A stretch of 49,532 bases of DNA. It comes from Streptomyces triticisoli (GTDB taxonomy: Bacteria; Actinomycetota; Actinomycetes; Streptomycetales; Streptomycetaceae). The stretch covers positions 1-49,532 of the forward strand of contig NZ_QFDQ01000216.1 of the NCBI RefSeq assembly GCF_003270085.1. The letters are read 5' to 3'. Both the position numbers and the translations under genes were made by a program. A model generated the notes under the pieces. The model had not been told where the DNA came from. It saw only the letters and a program-made list of their open reading frames with translations, and did no database searches. The first letter of the stretch is position 1; each line of letters opens with the position of its first letter. Of this stretch, positions 16,547 through 24,323 are shown one piece after another.

Positions 16547-16963
16547 TCAGTACCAGCCGTTGGCCTGCCAGAACTTCCAGGCGCCGACGGGGCTGCCGTA
16601 GCGGGACTCCATGTAGTCCAGGCCCCACTTGATCTGGGTCTTGGGGTTGTTCTTCCAGTCGGCGCCGGCCGAGGCCATCTTGGATGCGGGCAGCGCCTGG
16701 ACCAGGCCGTAGGCGCCGGAGGAGGCGTTGGTGGCCGAGACGTTCCAGTTGCTCTCACGCTGGATGATGTTGCTGAACGCGTTGAACTGGGCGTCGTCCT
16801 GGATCATCTGGCGCGCGATCGCCTTCGCGCCGGCGGCCGAGGTACCGGTGGCCGCGTGGGCGGGGGCCGAGCCGAGGGCCACGCCGGCGGTGGCGGCGAC
16901 CAGGGCGGCGGTGGTGAGGGCCTTCTTCGGGGCGGCGATGCGGCGGATGAAGGAGACGGTCAC
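16547..16963 (-). CDS. Secreted SLT/lysozyme-like domain protein
   Basis: The 138-aa protein has a signal peptide ending near APAHA. The mature part is a small lysozyme-like transglycosylase domain. IIQRESNWNVSATN holds the catalytic-type Glu70 in the usual ESxW context, and SGAYGLVQALPASKM plus WGLDYMESRYGSPVGAWKFWQANGWY complete the conserved core seen in small actinobacterial SLT proteins. It is expected to cut or remodel peptidoglycan outside the cell. The GTG has GAGGA upstream. Its leader is more than 200 bp; I looked for the c-di-AMP (ydaO) riboswitch known from some Streptomyces wall-hydrolase genes and did not find its motifs. Confidence 0.85.
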   Translation of the reverse strand: MTVSFIRRIAAPKKALTTAALVAATAGVALGSAPAHAATGTSAAGAKAIARQMIQDDAQFNAFSNIIQRESNWNVSATNASSGAYGLVQALPASKMASAGADWKNNPKTQIKWGLDYMESRYGSPVGAWKFWQANGWY

Positions 16964-17187
16964 GGAGATCCTCTTGCGTCGGGGGCGGTGAGTCGCGAGC
17001 AGTCCGGGACTCCCGTGGGGCCCGTCGGCGCCTGGCGACGTCGTCCAGAGAAGCAGGCGGAAAAACCTCCCGCAAACACCCCTTTTACTAGTTGTCGTCG
17101 CATTCGTGATGAGAGCCGTTCGTGTGAGCCGGGTCTCAATGCCCAGGTCGGCGCGGGTAAAGGCGTGCGCATGCCAGGCGGTTGTGG

Positions 17188-17220
17188 CTACGACCCGGCT
17201 TCGTAGGTGATCCAGGTCAT
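17188..17220 (-). CDS. Candidate 10-aa peptide (MTWITYEAGS)
   Basis: ATG to TAG encodes MTWITYEAGS. It is preceded by GAAGGAG at ideal spacing, one of the best ribosome binding sites in the region. It lies 53 bp after the ECF substrate-component gene on the same strand and about 225 bp before the SLT gene. It could be a leader peptide for the SLT gene or a distal small gene of the B12 operon. Coding is not proven. Confidence 0.35.
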   Translation of the reverse strand: MTWITYEAGS

Positions 17221-17273
17221 GTGGGCTCCTTCACCGGGGCTGTCACGCTCGGTGCGGGCCGGGACGCCGACCG

Positions 17274-18107
17274 TCACCGCGCCGACGCGTCGAAAGTGAC
17301 CGGCGTCTCGAAGGCGGCCCGGCGGGTGGCGCGGCGCAGTGCCCTGAGGACGGCGGGGCCGAGGACCAGGGTCAGTACGAGGGTGACGGCGGCCCGGCCC
17401 AGGTCCCAGCCCAGCGAGGTGGCCAGGCAGTACGCCACGAAGCGGGCCAGGTTGGCGGGAACGCCCGCGTGCGGGTCGAAGGCGATGGAGGAGGCGAGGG
17501 TGCCCATGAAGGGCCAGCCCGCGAGGTTCATGACGGTGCCGTAGGCGAAGGCGGCCAGGAAGCCGTAGAGCGCCAGGAGCAGGAGTTCCATGCGGCCGCG
17601 CAGGCGGTCCGGGCCCGGCAGCAGGCCCGCGCCCATGGTGAACCAGCCCATGGCCAGCATCTGGAACGGCATCCACGGCCCCACCCCGCCCGTGAGCAGC
17701 GCGGAGGCGAACATCGTCACCGAGCCCAGCACGAACCCGAAGCCCGGCCCGAGCACCCGGCCGCTCAGCACCATCAGGAAGAACATGGGCTCGATCCCGG
17801 CCGTCCCCGCCCCGATCGGGCGCAGCGCGGCCCCCGTCGCGGCCAGCACCCCCAGCATGGCGACGGCCTTCGGGCCGAGCCCGGACTCGGAGATCGTCGC
17901 GGCGACCACGGCGACGAGGAGGACGAGCAGCCCCGCGAAGAGCCAGGGCGCGTCCTGCGCGTGCGCGCTGAGCTGCGAGGTGGGCGGCGTGAGGAACGGC
18001 CAGGTGAAGGCGGCCACCCCGACGGCGCTGACCAGGGCGAGCGCGGCGAGGGAGCGGGGGCCCAGGCGGACGGGCCGGGCCTGGGGGGTGAGTTGCACGG
18101 GTTTCAT
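17274..18107 (-). CDS. ECF transporter substrate-specificity (S) component
   Basis: The 277-aa membrane protein has about eight hydrophobic stretches and resembles ECF-type S components (ECF_trnsprt family). The AALRPIGAGTAGIEPMFFLMVLSGRVLGPGFGFVLG segment and GVGPWMPFQMLAMGWFTMGAGLLPG carry the Gly/Pro-rich loops common in these proteins. It binds the substrate and sits last in the operon. The ATG overlaps the ATPase stop by ATGA. Because the operon is behind a cobalamin riboswitch, cobalamin or a precursor is the likely substrate; this is inferred from regulation, not from binding residues. Confidence 0.82.
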   Translation of the reverse strand: MKPVQLTPQARPVRLGPRSLAALALVSAVGVAAFTWPFLTPPTSQLSAHAQDAPWLFAGLLVLLVAVVAATISESGLGPKAVAMLGVLAATGAALRPIGAGTAGIEPMFFLMVLSGRVLGPGFGFVLGSVTMFASALLTGGVGPWMPFQMLAMGWFTMGAGLLPGPDRLRGRMELLLLALYGFLAAFAYGTVMNLAGWPFMGTLASSIAFDPHAGVPANLARFVAYCLATSLGWDLGRAAVTLVLTLVLGPAVLRALRRATRRAAFETPVTFDASAR

Positions 18108-19789
18108 GCCAGCGCCTCGCGGACCTGGGTTGCCGTCAGCCACCGTTGCGGGGCCAGGATCTTGGTGACCTGCGGCGCGAAGGACGGGGAGGACACCACG
18201 ACCTCGGCCGTCGGGCCGTCGGCGATCACCTCGCCCTCGGCGAGCAGGACCACCCGGTGGGCCAGCTCGGCGGCCAGCTCCACGTCGTGCGTGGCGAGCA
18301 CGATGGCGTGCCCCTCGGCGGCGAGTTCGCGCAGCAGGGCGACCAGGCGGGCCTTCGCGCCGTAGTCCAGTCCGCGCGTCGGCTCGTCGAGCAGCAGCAG
18401 GGGCGGGCGCGCGGCGAGCACGACGGCGAGCGCGAGCGCCAGCCGCTGGCCCTCGGACAGGTCACGGGGGTGGGTGTCGTCGGTGACGCCGGGCAGCAGC
18501 TCGGAGACCAGCGCCCGGCAGGTTCCGGGCGCGGCCTGCGCGTCCTGGTCGGCCGCCGCGCACTCGGCGGCGACCGTGTCGGCGTACAGCAGGTCGCGCG
18601 GCTCCTGCGGGACGAGGCCGACCCGCCGTACGAGTTCGCGCGGCGGGGTTCGGTGCGGGACCGCGCCGCTCACCCGCACCGACCCGCCGGACGGTTCGAC
18701 CAGTCCGACGAGCGAGCCGAGCAGCGTGGACTTCCCGGCGCCGTTGCGGCCCATGAGCGCGATGGTCTCGCCGGGGGCGAGAGACAGGTCGACGTGGAGC
18801 AGCGCCTGGATGCCGTCGCGGCGCACGGAGAGGGAGCGGACCTCGGCCACGGGCGCGGGCTCCGCCCCGGGCTCGGGAACGGCCTGCCGCCGCAGCCGCC
18901 ACCGCGACGCCTGCCGGGGTACGGGAAGCGGGGGCGGAGTGGCCGGCACCGCCTCGGTGGGCACGGGCTCCCGCCCGTCCAGCCGTTCCCGCAGGTCCGC
19001 GGCGCGGCGGCGGGCGTCCCGCACGGTCAGGGGCAGCGGGGACCAGCCCGCCAGCCGGCCCAGGTCCACCACCGGCGGACACACGGGGGAGACGGCCATG
19101 ACGTCGGCCGGGGTGCCCAGCAGCGGGGCGGCGCCCGGAGCGGGCAGGAGGACGACCCGGTCGGCGTACTGGACGACACGTTCCAGGCGGTGTTCGGCCA
19201 TCAGGACGGTCGTGCCGAGGTCGTGCACCAGCCGCTGCAGGACGGCGAGGACCTCCTCGGCGGCGGCCGGGTCGAGCGCCGAGGTCGGCTCGTCCAGGAC
19301 CAGGACCTTCGGGTGCGGGGTGAGGACCGAGCCGATCGCGACCCGCTGCTGCTGGCCGCCGGAGAGCGTGGCGATGGAACGGCCGCGCAGGCCGGCCAGG
19401 CCCAGCAGGTCCAGCGTCTCCTCCACGCGCCGCCGCATGACGTCCGGGGCGAGCCCCAACGACTCCATGCCATAGGCGAGTTCGTCCTCCACGGTGTCGG
19501 TGACGAAGTGCGACAGCGGGTCCTGGCCGACGGTGCCGACCACGTCGGCGAGCTCGCGCGGCTTGTGGGTGCGGGTGTCGCGGCCGGCCACGGTGACCCG
19601 CCCGCGCAGGGTGCCGCCGGTGAAGTGCGGCACGAGCCCGCCGACCGCGCCGAGCACGGTGGACTTGCCGACGCCGGACTCCCCGACGAGCAGCACGAGT
19701 TCACCCTCGGGGACCTCGAAGTCGACGCCCCGGACGGTGGGCCGGTCCGCCCCGTCGTAGGTCACGGAGACATCCTCGAAGCGGATCAC
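18104..19789 (-). CDS. ECF transporter duplicated ATPase (CbiO-like, two ABC domains)
   Basis: The 561-aa protein contains two ATP-binding cassettes in one chain. The first (about 1-230) has GESGVGKST, GQDPLSHFV, LSGGQQQR and VLVLDEPTSALD. The second (about 300-555) has GRNGAGKST, VPQEPRDLL, LSEGQRLALAL (a variant signature) and LLLLDEPTRGLD. A proline-rich linker connects them. Such fused ATPases energise ECF vitamin or metal importers together with a CbiQ-type T component. GTG start overlaps the CbiQ gene stop by GTGA. Confidence 0.9.
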   Translation of the reverse strand: MIRFEDVSVTYDGADRPTVRGVDFEVPEGELVLLVGESGVGKSTVLGAVGGLVPHFTGGTLRGRVTVAGRDTRTHKPRELADVVGTVGQDPLSHFVTDTVEDELAYGMESLGLAPDVMRRRVEETLDLLGLAGLRGRSIATLSGGQQQRVAIGSVLTPHPKVLVLDEPTSALDPAAAEEVLAVLQRLVHDLGTTVLMAEHRLERVVQYADRVVLLPAPGAAPLLGTPADVMAVSPVCPPVVDLGRLAGWSPLPLTVRDARRRAADLRERLDGREPVPTEAVPATPPPLPVPRQASRWRLRRQAVPEPGAEPAPVAEVRSLSVRRDGIQALLHVDLSLAPGETIALMGRNGAGKSTLLGSLVGLVEPSGGSVRVSGAVPHRTPPRELVRRVGLVPQEPRDLLYADTVAAECAAADQDAQAAPGTCRALVSELLPGVTDDTHPRDLSEGQRLALALAVVLAARPPLLLLDEPTRGLDYGAKARLVALLRELAAEGHAIVLATHDVELAAELAHRVVLLAEGEVIADGPTAEVVVSSPSFAPQVTKILAPQRWLTATQVREALA

Positions 19790-20865
19790 GAAGGCTCCTT
19801 GCGGGCGGGACGTGTGGGTGCGGTGAGGGCGGGGAGCAGGCCGAGGAGTACGGCGGCGGCGGGCCACAACGGAAGGGCGGGCGCGACGAGCGGCACCACC
19901 CCCGGGTGCAGGGCCTCGGGATCCCGGGCGGCGGCGAGCACCAGCAGCGCCGCGACCACCGCGCCCGACCCCGCCACGGCACAGGACCGCGGGTTCCAGG
20001 CGTCGGGACGGTAGCGGGTACGAGGGGAGCGGCGCCCACCCAGCCACAGGCCGGCCAGGGCGGCGGCGAGCCCGGCGAGCAGCACCGGAAGGCCGTAGGT
20101 GCCGCCCTCGGCGGTGAGCAGTCCGTACGTCCCCGCGCAGACGCCCAGCAGACCCCCGAGGGTGAGCGCGGCGGTCGTACGGCGCACGGCGGGTGCGACC
20201 TCGGCGGTACGGCCGTAGCCGCGGGCGTCCATCGCGGCGGCGAGGGCCACCGAGCGTTCCAACGCGCCCTCCAGGACCGGCAGTCCGACCTGCAGCAGCC
20301 CGCGCACCCCCCGGTCGGGCCGGCCCCGCAGCCGGCGGGCGGCCCGCAGGCGCCGGGCGTCGGCGATCAGGTGCGGGGCGAAGGTGAGCGCGACGACGAC
20401 GGCGACGCCGGTCTCGTACAGGGCGCCGGGGAGGGACTTGAGCAGCCGGGTGGGCGCGGCGAGGGCGTTCGCGGCGCCCACGCAGATCAGCAGGGTGGCC
20501 AGCTTCAGCCCGTCGTACAGCGCGAAGACGACCGCCTCGGCCGTCACCCTGCCGCCGAGCCGGATGCCCTGCGCCCAGTCGGGCAGGGGGACTTCGGGAA
20601 GGGAGACGAGCACGTGCGTGCCGGGGATGGGCGAGCCGAGCACGACGGCGAAGACGAGACGGATGACGAGAACGGCGAGGGCGAGCTTGAGGAAGGCGGT
20701 GTAGGAGCGGGCGGTGGGCGTGGCGGAACGGCAGGTCACCACGACATAGCCGGAGACCGCCAGGAGCAGGCCGAGCAGCAGCGGGTTGGTGGTGCGGGTG
20801 GCCGCGGTCCCCAGAGCCAGGGCCCACAGCCACCACGCACCCGCGTGCACGGTGGTCTCACGCAT
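19786..20865 (-). CDS. ECF transporter transmembrane (T) component, CbiQ family
   Basis: The 359-aa protein has several membrane helices in its N-terminal half. The cytoplasmic coupling region then contains VALAAAMDARGYGRTAEV, matching the family's second Ala-Arg-Gly motif (A-R-G) that couples the T subunit to the ATPases. ALTFAPHLIADARRLRAARRLRG is the preceding coupling helix. Two or three further helices at the C-terminus make it longer than typical CbiQ (about 250 aa). The start MRETTVHAG overlaps the end of the upstream gene by 8 bp. It links the S component to the duplicated ATPase. Confidence 0.88.
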   Translation of the reverse strand: MRETTVHAGAWWLWALALGTAATRTTNPLLLGLLLAVSGYVVVTCRSATPTARSYTAFLKLALAVLVIRLVFAVVLGSPIPGTHVLVSLPEVPLPDWAQGIRLGGRVTAEAVVFALYDGLKLATLLICVGAANALAAPTRLLKSLPGALYETGVAVVVALTFAPHLIADARRLRAARRLRGRPDRGVRGLLQVGLPVLEGALERSVALAAAMDARGYGRTAEVAPAVRRTTAALTLGGLLGVCAGTYGLLTAEGGTYGLPVLLAGLAAALAGLWLGGRRSPRTRYRPDAWNPRSCAVAGSGAVVAALLVLAAARDPEALHPGVVPLVAPALPLWPAAAVLLGLLPALTAPTRPARKEPS

Positions 20866-21526
20866 CCCTGCGCCGCCGCGCCTGCCACACCGCCGCCGCG
20901 CCCAGCACGAGCACCGCGGCACCACCGGCGAGGAGACCCACCGACGGGCCCGCCCCGGGCTCGCTCTTCTCCTCGGCGGGGCTCTTCCCCTTCTCGTCCT
21001 CCTCCGCGGGGCTCTTCCCCGAGGCCACCTGCTCGCCGCACCCCTTCTGGGGATACCCGGAGATGGCGCACAGCAGGGCGTTGGTGTTGTACCGCAGCGG
21101 CTTGGCGACGGACGCCAGGGCCTCCGCGGTGGTCGCGTCGGAGGGCACCCGGGCACAGGCGGTCCGCGGCGCCGGCGGGGTCTCCCCGGCCGGGGCGTCC
21201 GCGCGCGTACCGAAGTCGAGGACGAGCGCGACCCGCTTGCCGCCCTCCCGGGCCGGTGTCTCGCCGCAGACGGCCTCGAAGTCGGCCGTCCCGCGCGGCT
21301 TGCTGGCGTCCTGGGAGTCCTCGCTCACCGAGAACCGGAACCCCTGCACGTCACCGTCGGAGGGGCGCGCCGTGGACGGCCCCTCGGTGGCGTACGTCCA
21401 GTTCGCGCCGTCGCGGTCCCAGAAGGACCAGTACCGGTACCCCACGGCCTGCGCCTGCCCGACCCCGGCCGCCAGCAGGAAGGCGGCCAGGGCGAGGGCG
21501 GACAGCACCCGGATCCGGCGTATCAC
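20858..21526 (-). CDS. Surface-anchored secreted protein of the B12-riboswitch operon
   Basis: The 222-aa protein has a signal peptide (LSALALAAFLLAAGVGQAQA), an extracellular domain of about 130 residues starting GYRYWSFWDRDGANWTYATEG, and a Lys/Glu-rich linker with a repeated GKSPAEE unit. It ends in one transmembrane helix and a basic tail (WQARRRRDA). It contains four or more Cys (AVCGETP, TACARV, LLCAISG, KGCGEQ) that could pair outside the cell. I recognise it only as a family of Streptomyces secreted proteins. The GTG start overlaps the previous stop by GTGA, so it is translated with the alpha-barrel protein and probably acts with it at the surface, perhaps in substrate capture. Confidence 0.75.
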   Translation of the reverse strand: MIRRIRVLSALALAAFLLAAGVGQAQAVGYRYWSFWDRDGANWTYATEGPSTARPSDGDVQGFRFSVSEDSQDASKPRGTADFEAVCGETPAREGGKRVALVLDFGTRADAPAGETPPAPRTACARVPSDATTAEALASVAKPLRYNTNALLCAISGYPQKGCGEQVASGKSPAEEDEKGKSPAEEKSEPGAGPSVGLLAGGAAVLVLGAAAVWQARRRRDA

Positions 21527-22779
21527 GGCTGCTGCCCCGGCTGCTTGTTCCTGCGGCTGATCAGCAGGAAGCCGATGCCGATGCCGGCGACGAGGAAGAC
21601 CCCGACGGCCCACCAGATGCCGGAGGAGGAGTCGTTCTTCGTGGACTCCTTGGTGTCCTTGGCATCCTCGGCGGCCTTGCCCACGGGGGTGGCCTGGGGA
21701 GCCGGCCCGGTCGCGTTGAGCCGGTCGACCAGGTCGATGCCGCCGAAGTCACGCGGGTCGGCCCCGGCCGCGTGGGCGGCGAAGACGAGCTGGGCGTAGG
21801 CGGCGGGCCCGCCCTGGTCGGCCCACGCCTCGGCGTGCTGCTCCAGCCACTTCAGCGGCTTCTGCGCCTGTGCGGCCCCGCCCTGCGCGGCGAGGGCGAC
21901 GACGGTGTCGGCGGTGTTGCCGTAGTCGGGCTGGTCGGTGGCGCCGGGGAGCACGGAGGTGAGGTGACCGTCCTTGGCGACGGCCTGCGCCAGGTACGCC
22001 GCGCCGTTGGCCGCCGCCTGAGCCGGATCGGGCTTGCCGGCGTCGGCGCAACCACCGCCGCCGGAGCCCTTGCCGCTCCTGCCCTCGGCGGCCAGGCCCT
22101 GCCCGAGCGCGGCGACGACGGCCGCGGCCGTGGCGTCCGGGTTGGCCTCGAGCCCGCCCTTCTTGTCCGGCTGGTAGGCGAAGGCACCGCCCCCGTCGGC
22201 GGAGCACGGCAGGGCGAACCCCACCAGGGCGTCGTAGGGCGACTTGCCGCCCTTCACCACGCTCTCGGGCTTCTCGCCCACGGCGGCGAGCGCGCCGATG
22301 ACGACCGAGGTGGAGTTGGCGTCGCTGGGCCCGCCCGGCGTGTACGGCCACCCGCCGTCCTTGTTCTGCACGGACTTCAGCCAGGACACCGCCTTGCCGG
22401 TCACGGCGTCGTGCCCGCCGAGCGCGGCGAGGGCCTGTACGGCGGCGGCGGTGCCGTTGGTGTCCACCATCGCCTTGGCGTCGCAGGCCTTGACCGGCTC
22501 GGCACGGAAGGGGGCGAACGAACCGTCCGCGCACTGCTGCCCGGCCAGCCAGTCCACGGCCTTCGCGGCGGGCCGCACACCCACGGTGTGCTGGGCGAGC
22601 AGGGCGAGGGACTGGCGCCAGACGCCGTCGTACTGGGGGTCGCCGGTGCCGTAGAGCCCGGCGGGCAGCGACGGCGACGCGGACGGGGCGGGGGACGGAT
22701 CTGCGACGGCTGCGGGAGCCGCGAAGCCGATCACGGTGACGGCGGCGGCTATGGCCGCGGCACTGCGGCGGACGTTCAT
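21523..22779 (-). CDS. Surface-anchored alpha/alpha-barrel (prenyltransferase-repeat) protein, transcobalamin-like candidate
   Basis: The 418-aa protein has a signal peptide, a large helical repeat domain, then a linker, a transmembrane helix (GIWWAVGVFLVAGIGIGFLLI) and a basic tail, so it is held outside the membrane. The repeats have the prenyltransferase/squalene-oxidase signature: AVDWLAGQQCADGSFAPF, AVSWLKSVQNKDGGWPYTPG, NGTAAAVQALAALGG. This alpha6/alpha6 fold is shared by the cobalamin-binding domain of transcobalamin and intrinsic factor. It is first in the operon, 126 bp or more after a cobalamin riboswitch. A role as surface cobalamin receptor feeding the ECF transporter is my inference; the fold alone also fits enzymes. 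Start chosen at MNVRRSAAA to give a proper signal peptide. Confidence 0.8.
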   Translation of the reverse strand: MNVRRSAAAIAAAVTVIGFAAPAAVADPSPAPSASPSLPAGLYGTGDPQYDGVWRQSLALLAQHTVGVRPAAKAVDWLAGQQCADGSFAPFRAEPVKACDAKAMVDTNGTAAAVQALAALGGHDAVTGKAVSWLKSVQNKDGGWPYTPGGPSDANSTSVVIGALAAVGEKPESVVKGGKSPYDALVGFALPCSADGGGAFAYQPDKKGGLEANPDATAAAVVAALGQGLAAEGRSGKGSGGGGCADAGKPDPAQAAANGAAYLAQAVAKDGHLTSVLPGATDQPDYGNTADTVVALAAQGGAAQAQKPLKWLEQHAEAWADQGGPAAYAQLVFAAHAAGADPRDFGGIDLVDRLNATGPAPQATPVGKAAEDAKDTKESTKNDSSSGIWWAVGVFLVAGIGIGFLLISRRNKQPGQQP

Positions 22780-22904
22780 GATCGGAGGGTGCCTCTCCCT
22801 GCGGGGAGCCGTGCAGCACGGGACACCCCGGCGGCTCGGCTCCGTATACCTCGACGGCGCCGTGCGCCGGCGGATCCGCCGACGCACATGAACCGGTCAC
22901 GTCC

Positions 22905-23030
22905 GTCCGGGGCAGTCCGGCTCGCCGCCCTCGCGGGACGGCTCACGGTTGCGGGTCAGCGCCGGATTCGCACCGGCTTCCCCCCGTACGGGTGTGATGA
23001 CGACCCCGTCACTGTACCGGTCCGCCGGAA
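22905..23030 (-). ncRNA. Cobalamin (adenosylcobalamin) riboswitch
   Basis: On the minus strand the element reads GGGAAGCCGGTGCGAATCC, GGCGCTGACCCGCAACCGTG and then GCGAGCCGGACTGCC, the conserved core and B12-box of the cobalamin riboswitch (plus-strand 22913-22985). Outer boundaries are approximate. It precedes the five-gene ECF operon and predicts shut-off by vitamin B12. Confidence 0.95.
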
Positions 23031-23171
23031 GGGCCCCGAGCCGGTGTTCCCGCTGGTGCGTCGAGAGAAAAAAAATCCTGGTTCGGGGGGTTCCCATCCG
23101 GCCGTGCGGGATTATCCTGAAAGTGGCCTACGAGGCGAGTGAGGGAGTTCGACCGGAGTAGCCGACTTGGG

Positions 23172-23298
23172 CGAGACGCCGAGAGGCATCCGCCGAGGCC
23201 GACGTCGACGGTCGGGCTGAGAGGCTGAAAGGTCTTCGGACCGGACGGCGACCCCCATTACCTGATCCGGGCAATACCGGCGAAGGGAACCCGTCTCG
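23172..23298 (+). ncRNA. TPP (THI-element) riboswitch without a recognisable gene
   Basis: Conserved TPP-riboswitch blocks are present in order: GGGCTGAGAGG, then ACCCCCATTACCTGATCC and GGGCAATACCGGCGAAGGGA. The closing stem CGAGACG/CGTCTCG (23172-23178, 23292-23298) pairs perfectly. On the same strand the next 190 bp contain only a nested inverted repeat, and then a gene on the opposite strand. The short frame from 23311 is not protein-like. Confidence 0.85.
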
Positions 23299-23339
23299 TA
23301 GGTCCTTCTCATGTTCTTGCCGGTGCTCTCGCAGGGTTT

Positions 23340-23491
23340 GGAGCCCCGAACGAAACGGGTGCCCGGCTCGCGGCGCTCCCCCGGCCCGGCGGCTGGGAGG
23401 TGCCCCCGGGCACGCTCCCCCAAGCTCTTCGAGCAGGGGGCGCCCCCATGGCGCCGCGAGCTGATCGGACTCCCGTTTCGTTCGGGGCTCC
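23340..23491. repeat. Nested inverted-repeat (MITE-like) structure
   Basis: Outer arms GGAGCCCCGAACGAAACGGG (23340-23359) and its exact complement (23472-23491) are 20 bp long. Inner arms GCTCGCGGCGC (23366-23376) and GCGCCGCGAGC (23451-23461) pair as well. The centre (23415-23449) contains CTCCCCCAAGCTCTTCGAGC followed by AGGGGG, a palindromic Streptomyces repeat that recurs at 46206-46248. The right arm ends at the TetR stop codon, so it can also terminate that gene. Confidence 0.75.
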
Positions 23492-24114
23492 TACTGCCGC
23501 CCTTCCGGGGGTGACGGCAGGTCGATCAGGCGGCACGCCGTCTCGATGTCTGTCCTCACCTGGGCGATCGACGCGCGGCCCGAGAGCCAGGTGATCAGGG
23601 CCGAGAGCCAGGTGTGCTCGATCACGCGGACCGCGGACAGCTGCTCGGGGGTGGGGCTCTCCTGGCCCATCGCGTCCAGGATGATCGCGGTGGTCTGCCG
23701 GGACACCTGGTCGACCTCGGGGCTCGCGCTGCGGTCCGCGAAGGTCAGGGCGCGGACCATCGCGTCGGCGAGCTGCGGCTCGCGCTGCAGGGCGCGGAAG
23801 GCGCGCATCAGCGTCTCGGCCACCCGCTCGGCCGCGCTCCCGCCGGCCGGCGGCTTCTTGTGCAGCGCGCCGTGCAACTGCTCCAGCTGGTCCTGCATCG
23901 TCGCGACCAGCAGGTGCACCTTGGACGGGAAGTACCGGTACAGCGTGCCGAGCGCCACCTGCGAGACCTCCGCGACCTCCCGCATCTGCACGGCGTCGAA
24001 GCCGCCCCGGCAGGCCAGTTGCGCGCTCGCGCGCAGGATGCGGCGGCGACGGGCCTCCTGCCGCTCGGTGAGGGGCGGTGCGGCGATCCGGGAGACACTG
24101 GCTGGCGCAGGCAT
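23491..24114 (-). CDS. TetR-family regulator, KstR-like
   Basis: The 207-aa protein has an N-terminal TetR HTH: ERQEARRRRILRASAQLACRGGFDAVQMREVAEVSQVALGTLYRYFPSKVHLLVATM. The recognition helix with GTLYRYFPSKVHLL is close to that of KstR, the actinobacterial regulator of sterol and related lipid catabolism. The C-terminal ligand-binding domain is helical. The ATG at MPAPASVS removes an improbable low-complexity extension. A site fitting the KstR consensus TNNAACNNGTTNNA lies about 140 bp upstream, between this gene and the divergent glycosyltransferase operon, so it probably controls both. The effector may be an acyl-CoA or terpenoid derivative; that is inference. Confidence 0.85.
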   Translation of the reverse strand: MPAPASVSRIAAPPLTERQEARRRRILRASAQLACRGGFDAVQMREVAEVSQVALGTLYRYFPSKVHLLVATMQDQLEQLHGALHKKPPAGGSAAERVAETLMRAFRALQREPQLADAMVRALTFADRSASPEVDQVSRQTTAIILDAMGQESPTPEQLSAVRVIEHTWLSALITWLSGRASIAQVRTDIETACRLIDLPSPPEGRQ

Positions 24115-24255
24115 GGGTCCCGTTCCGTGACAGTCGGTGAGGCCCGGTGATCGGACCGCAGGCAGTGGCGTCCGGCCGTGGCGCGAATCACCCGATCCAC
24201 TGCTCACAGCGCGGCTACCTGCCGGTAGATTCGGAGCCTCCTGAACGATCAAGTC

Positions 24256-24269
24256 TGAAACTTGTTCTA
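24256..24269. promoter_or_regulatory. KstR-type operator
   Basis: TAGAACAAGTTTCA on the minus strand matches the 14-bp consensus TNNAACNNGTTNNA known for mycobacterial KstR. It is located in the divergent promoter region of the tetR gene and the glycosyltransferase operon, 55 bp before the latter. Confidence 0.65.
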
Positions 24270-24323
24270 GATTAGCGTCCCGGCGTAACCTCGCGGGACA
24301 GTGCAGTCAGAAGGGGGCCCAGA

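Noticed and set aside
16964..17187. c-di-AMP (ydaO) riboswitch before the SLT gene
   Set aside because: Expected from some Streptomyces wall-hydrolase leaders, but conserved blocks are not present.
18146..20014. Long plus-strand frame opposite the ECF ATPase
   Set aside because: Repetitive Arg/Gly/Gln composition and no start context; shadow of the double ABC ATPase.
23311..23514. 67-aa frame following the TPP riboswitch
   Set aside because: It consists mainly of the inverted-repeat arms in translation and has no usable SD; not credible as the riboswitch target.
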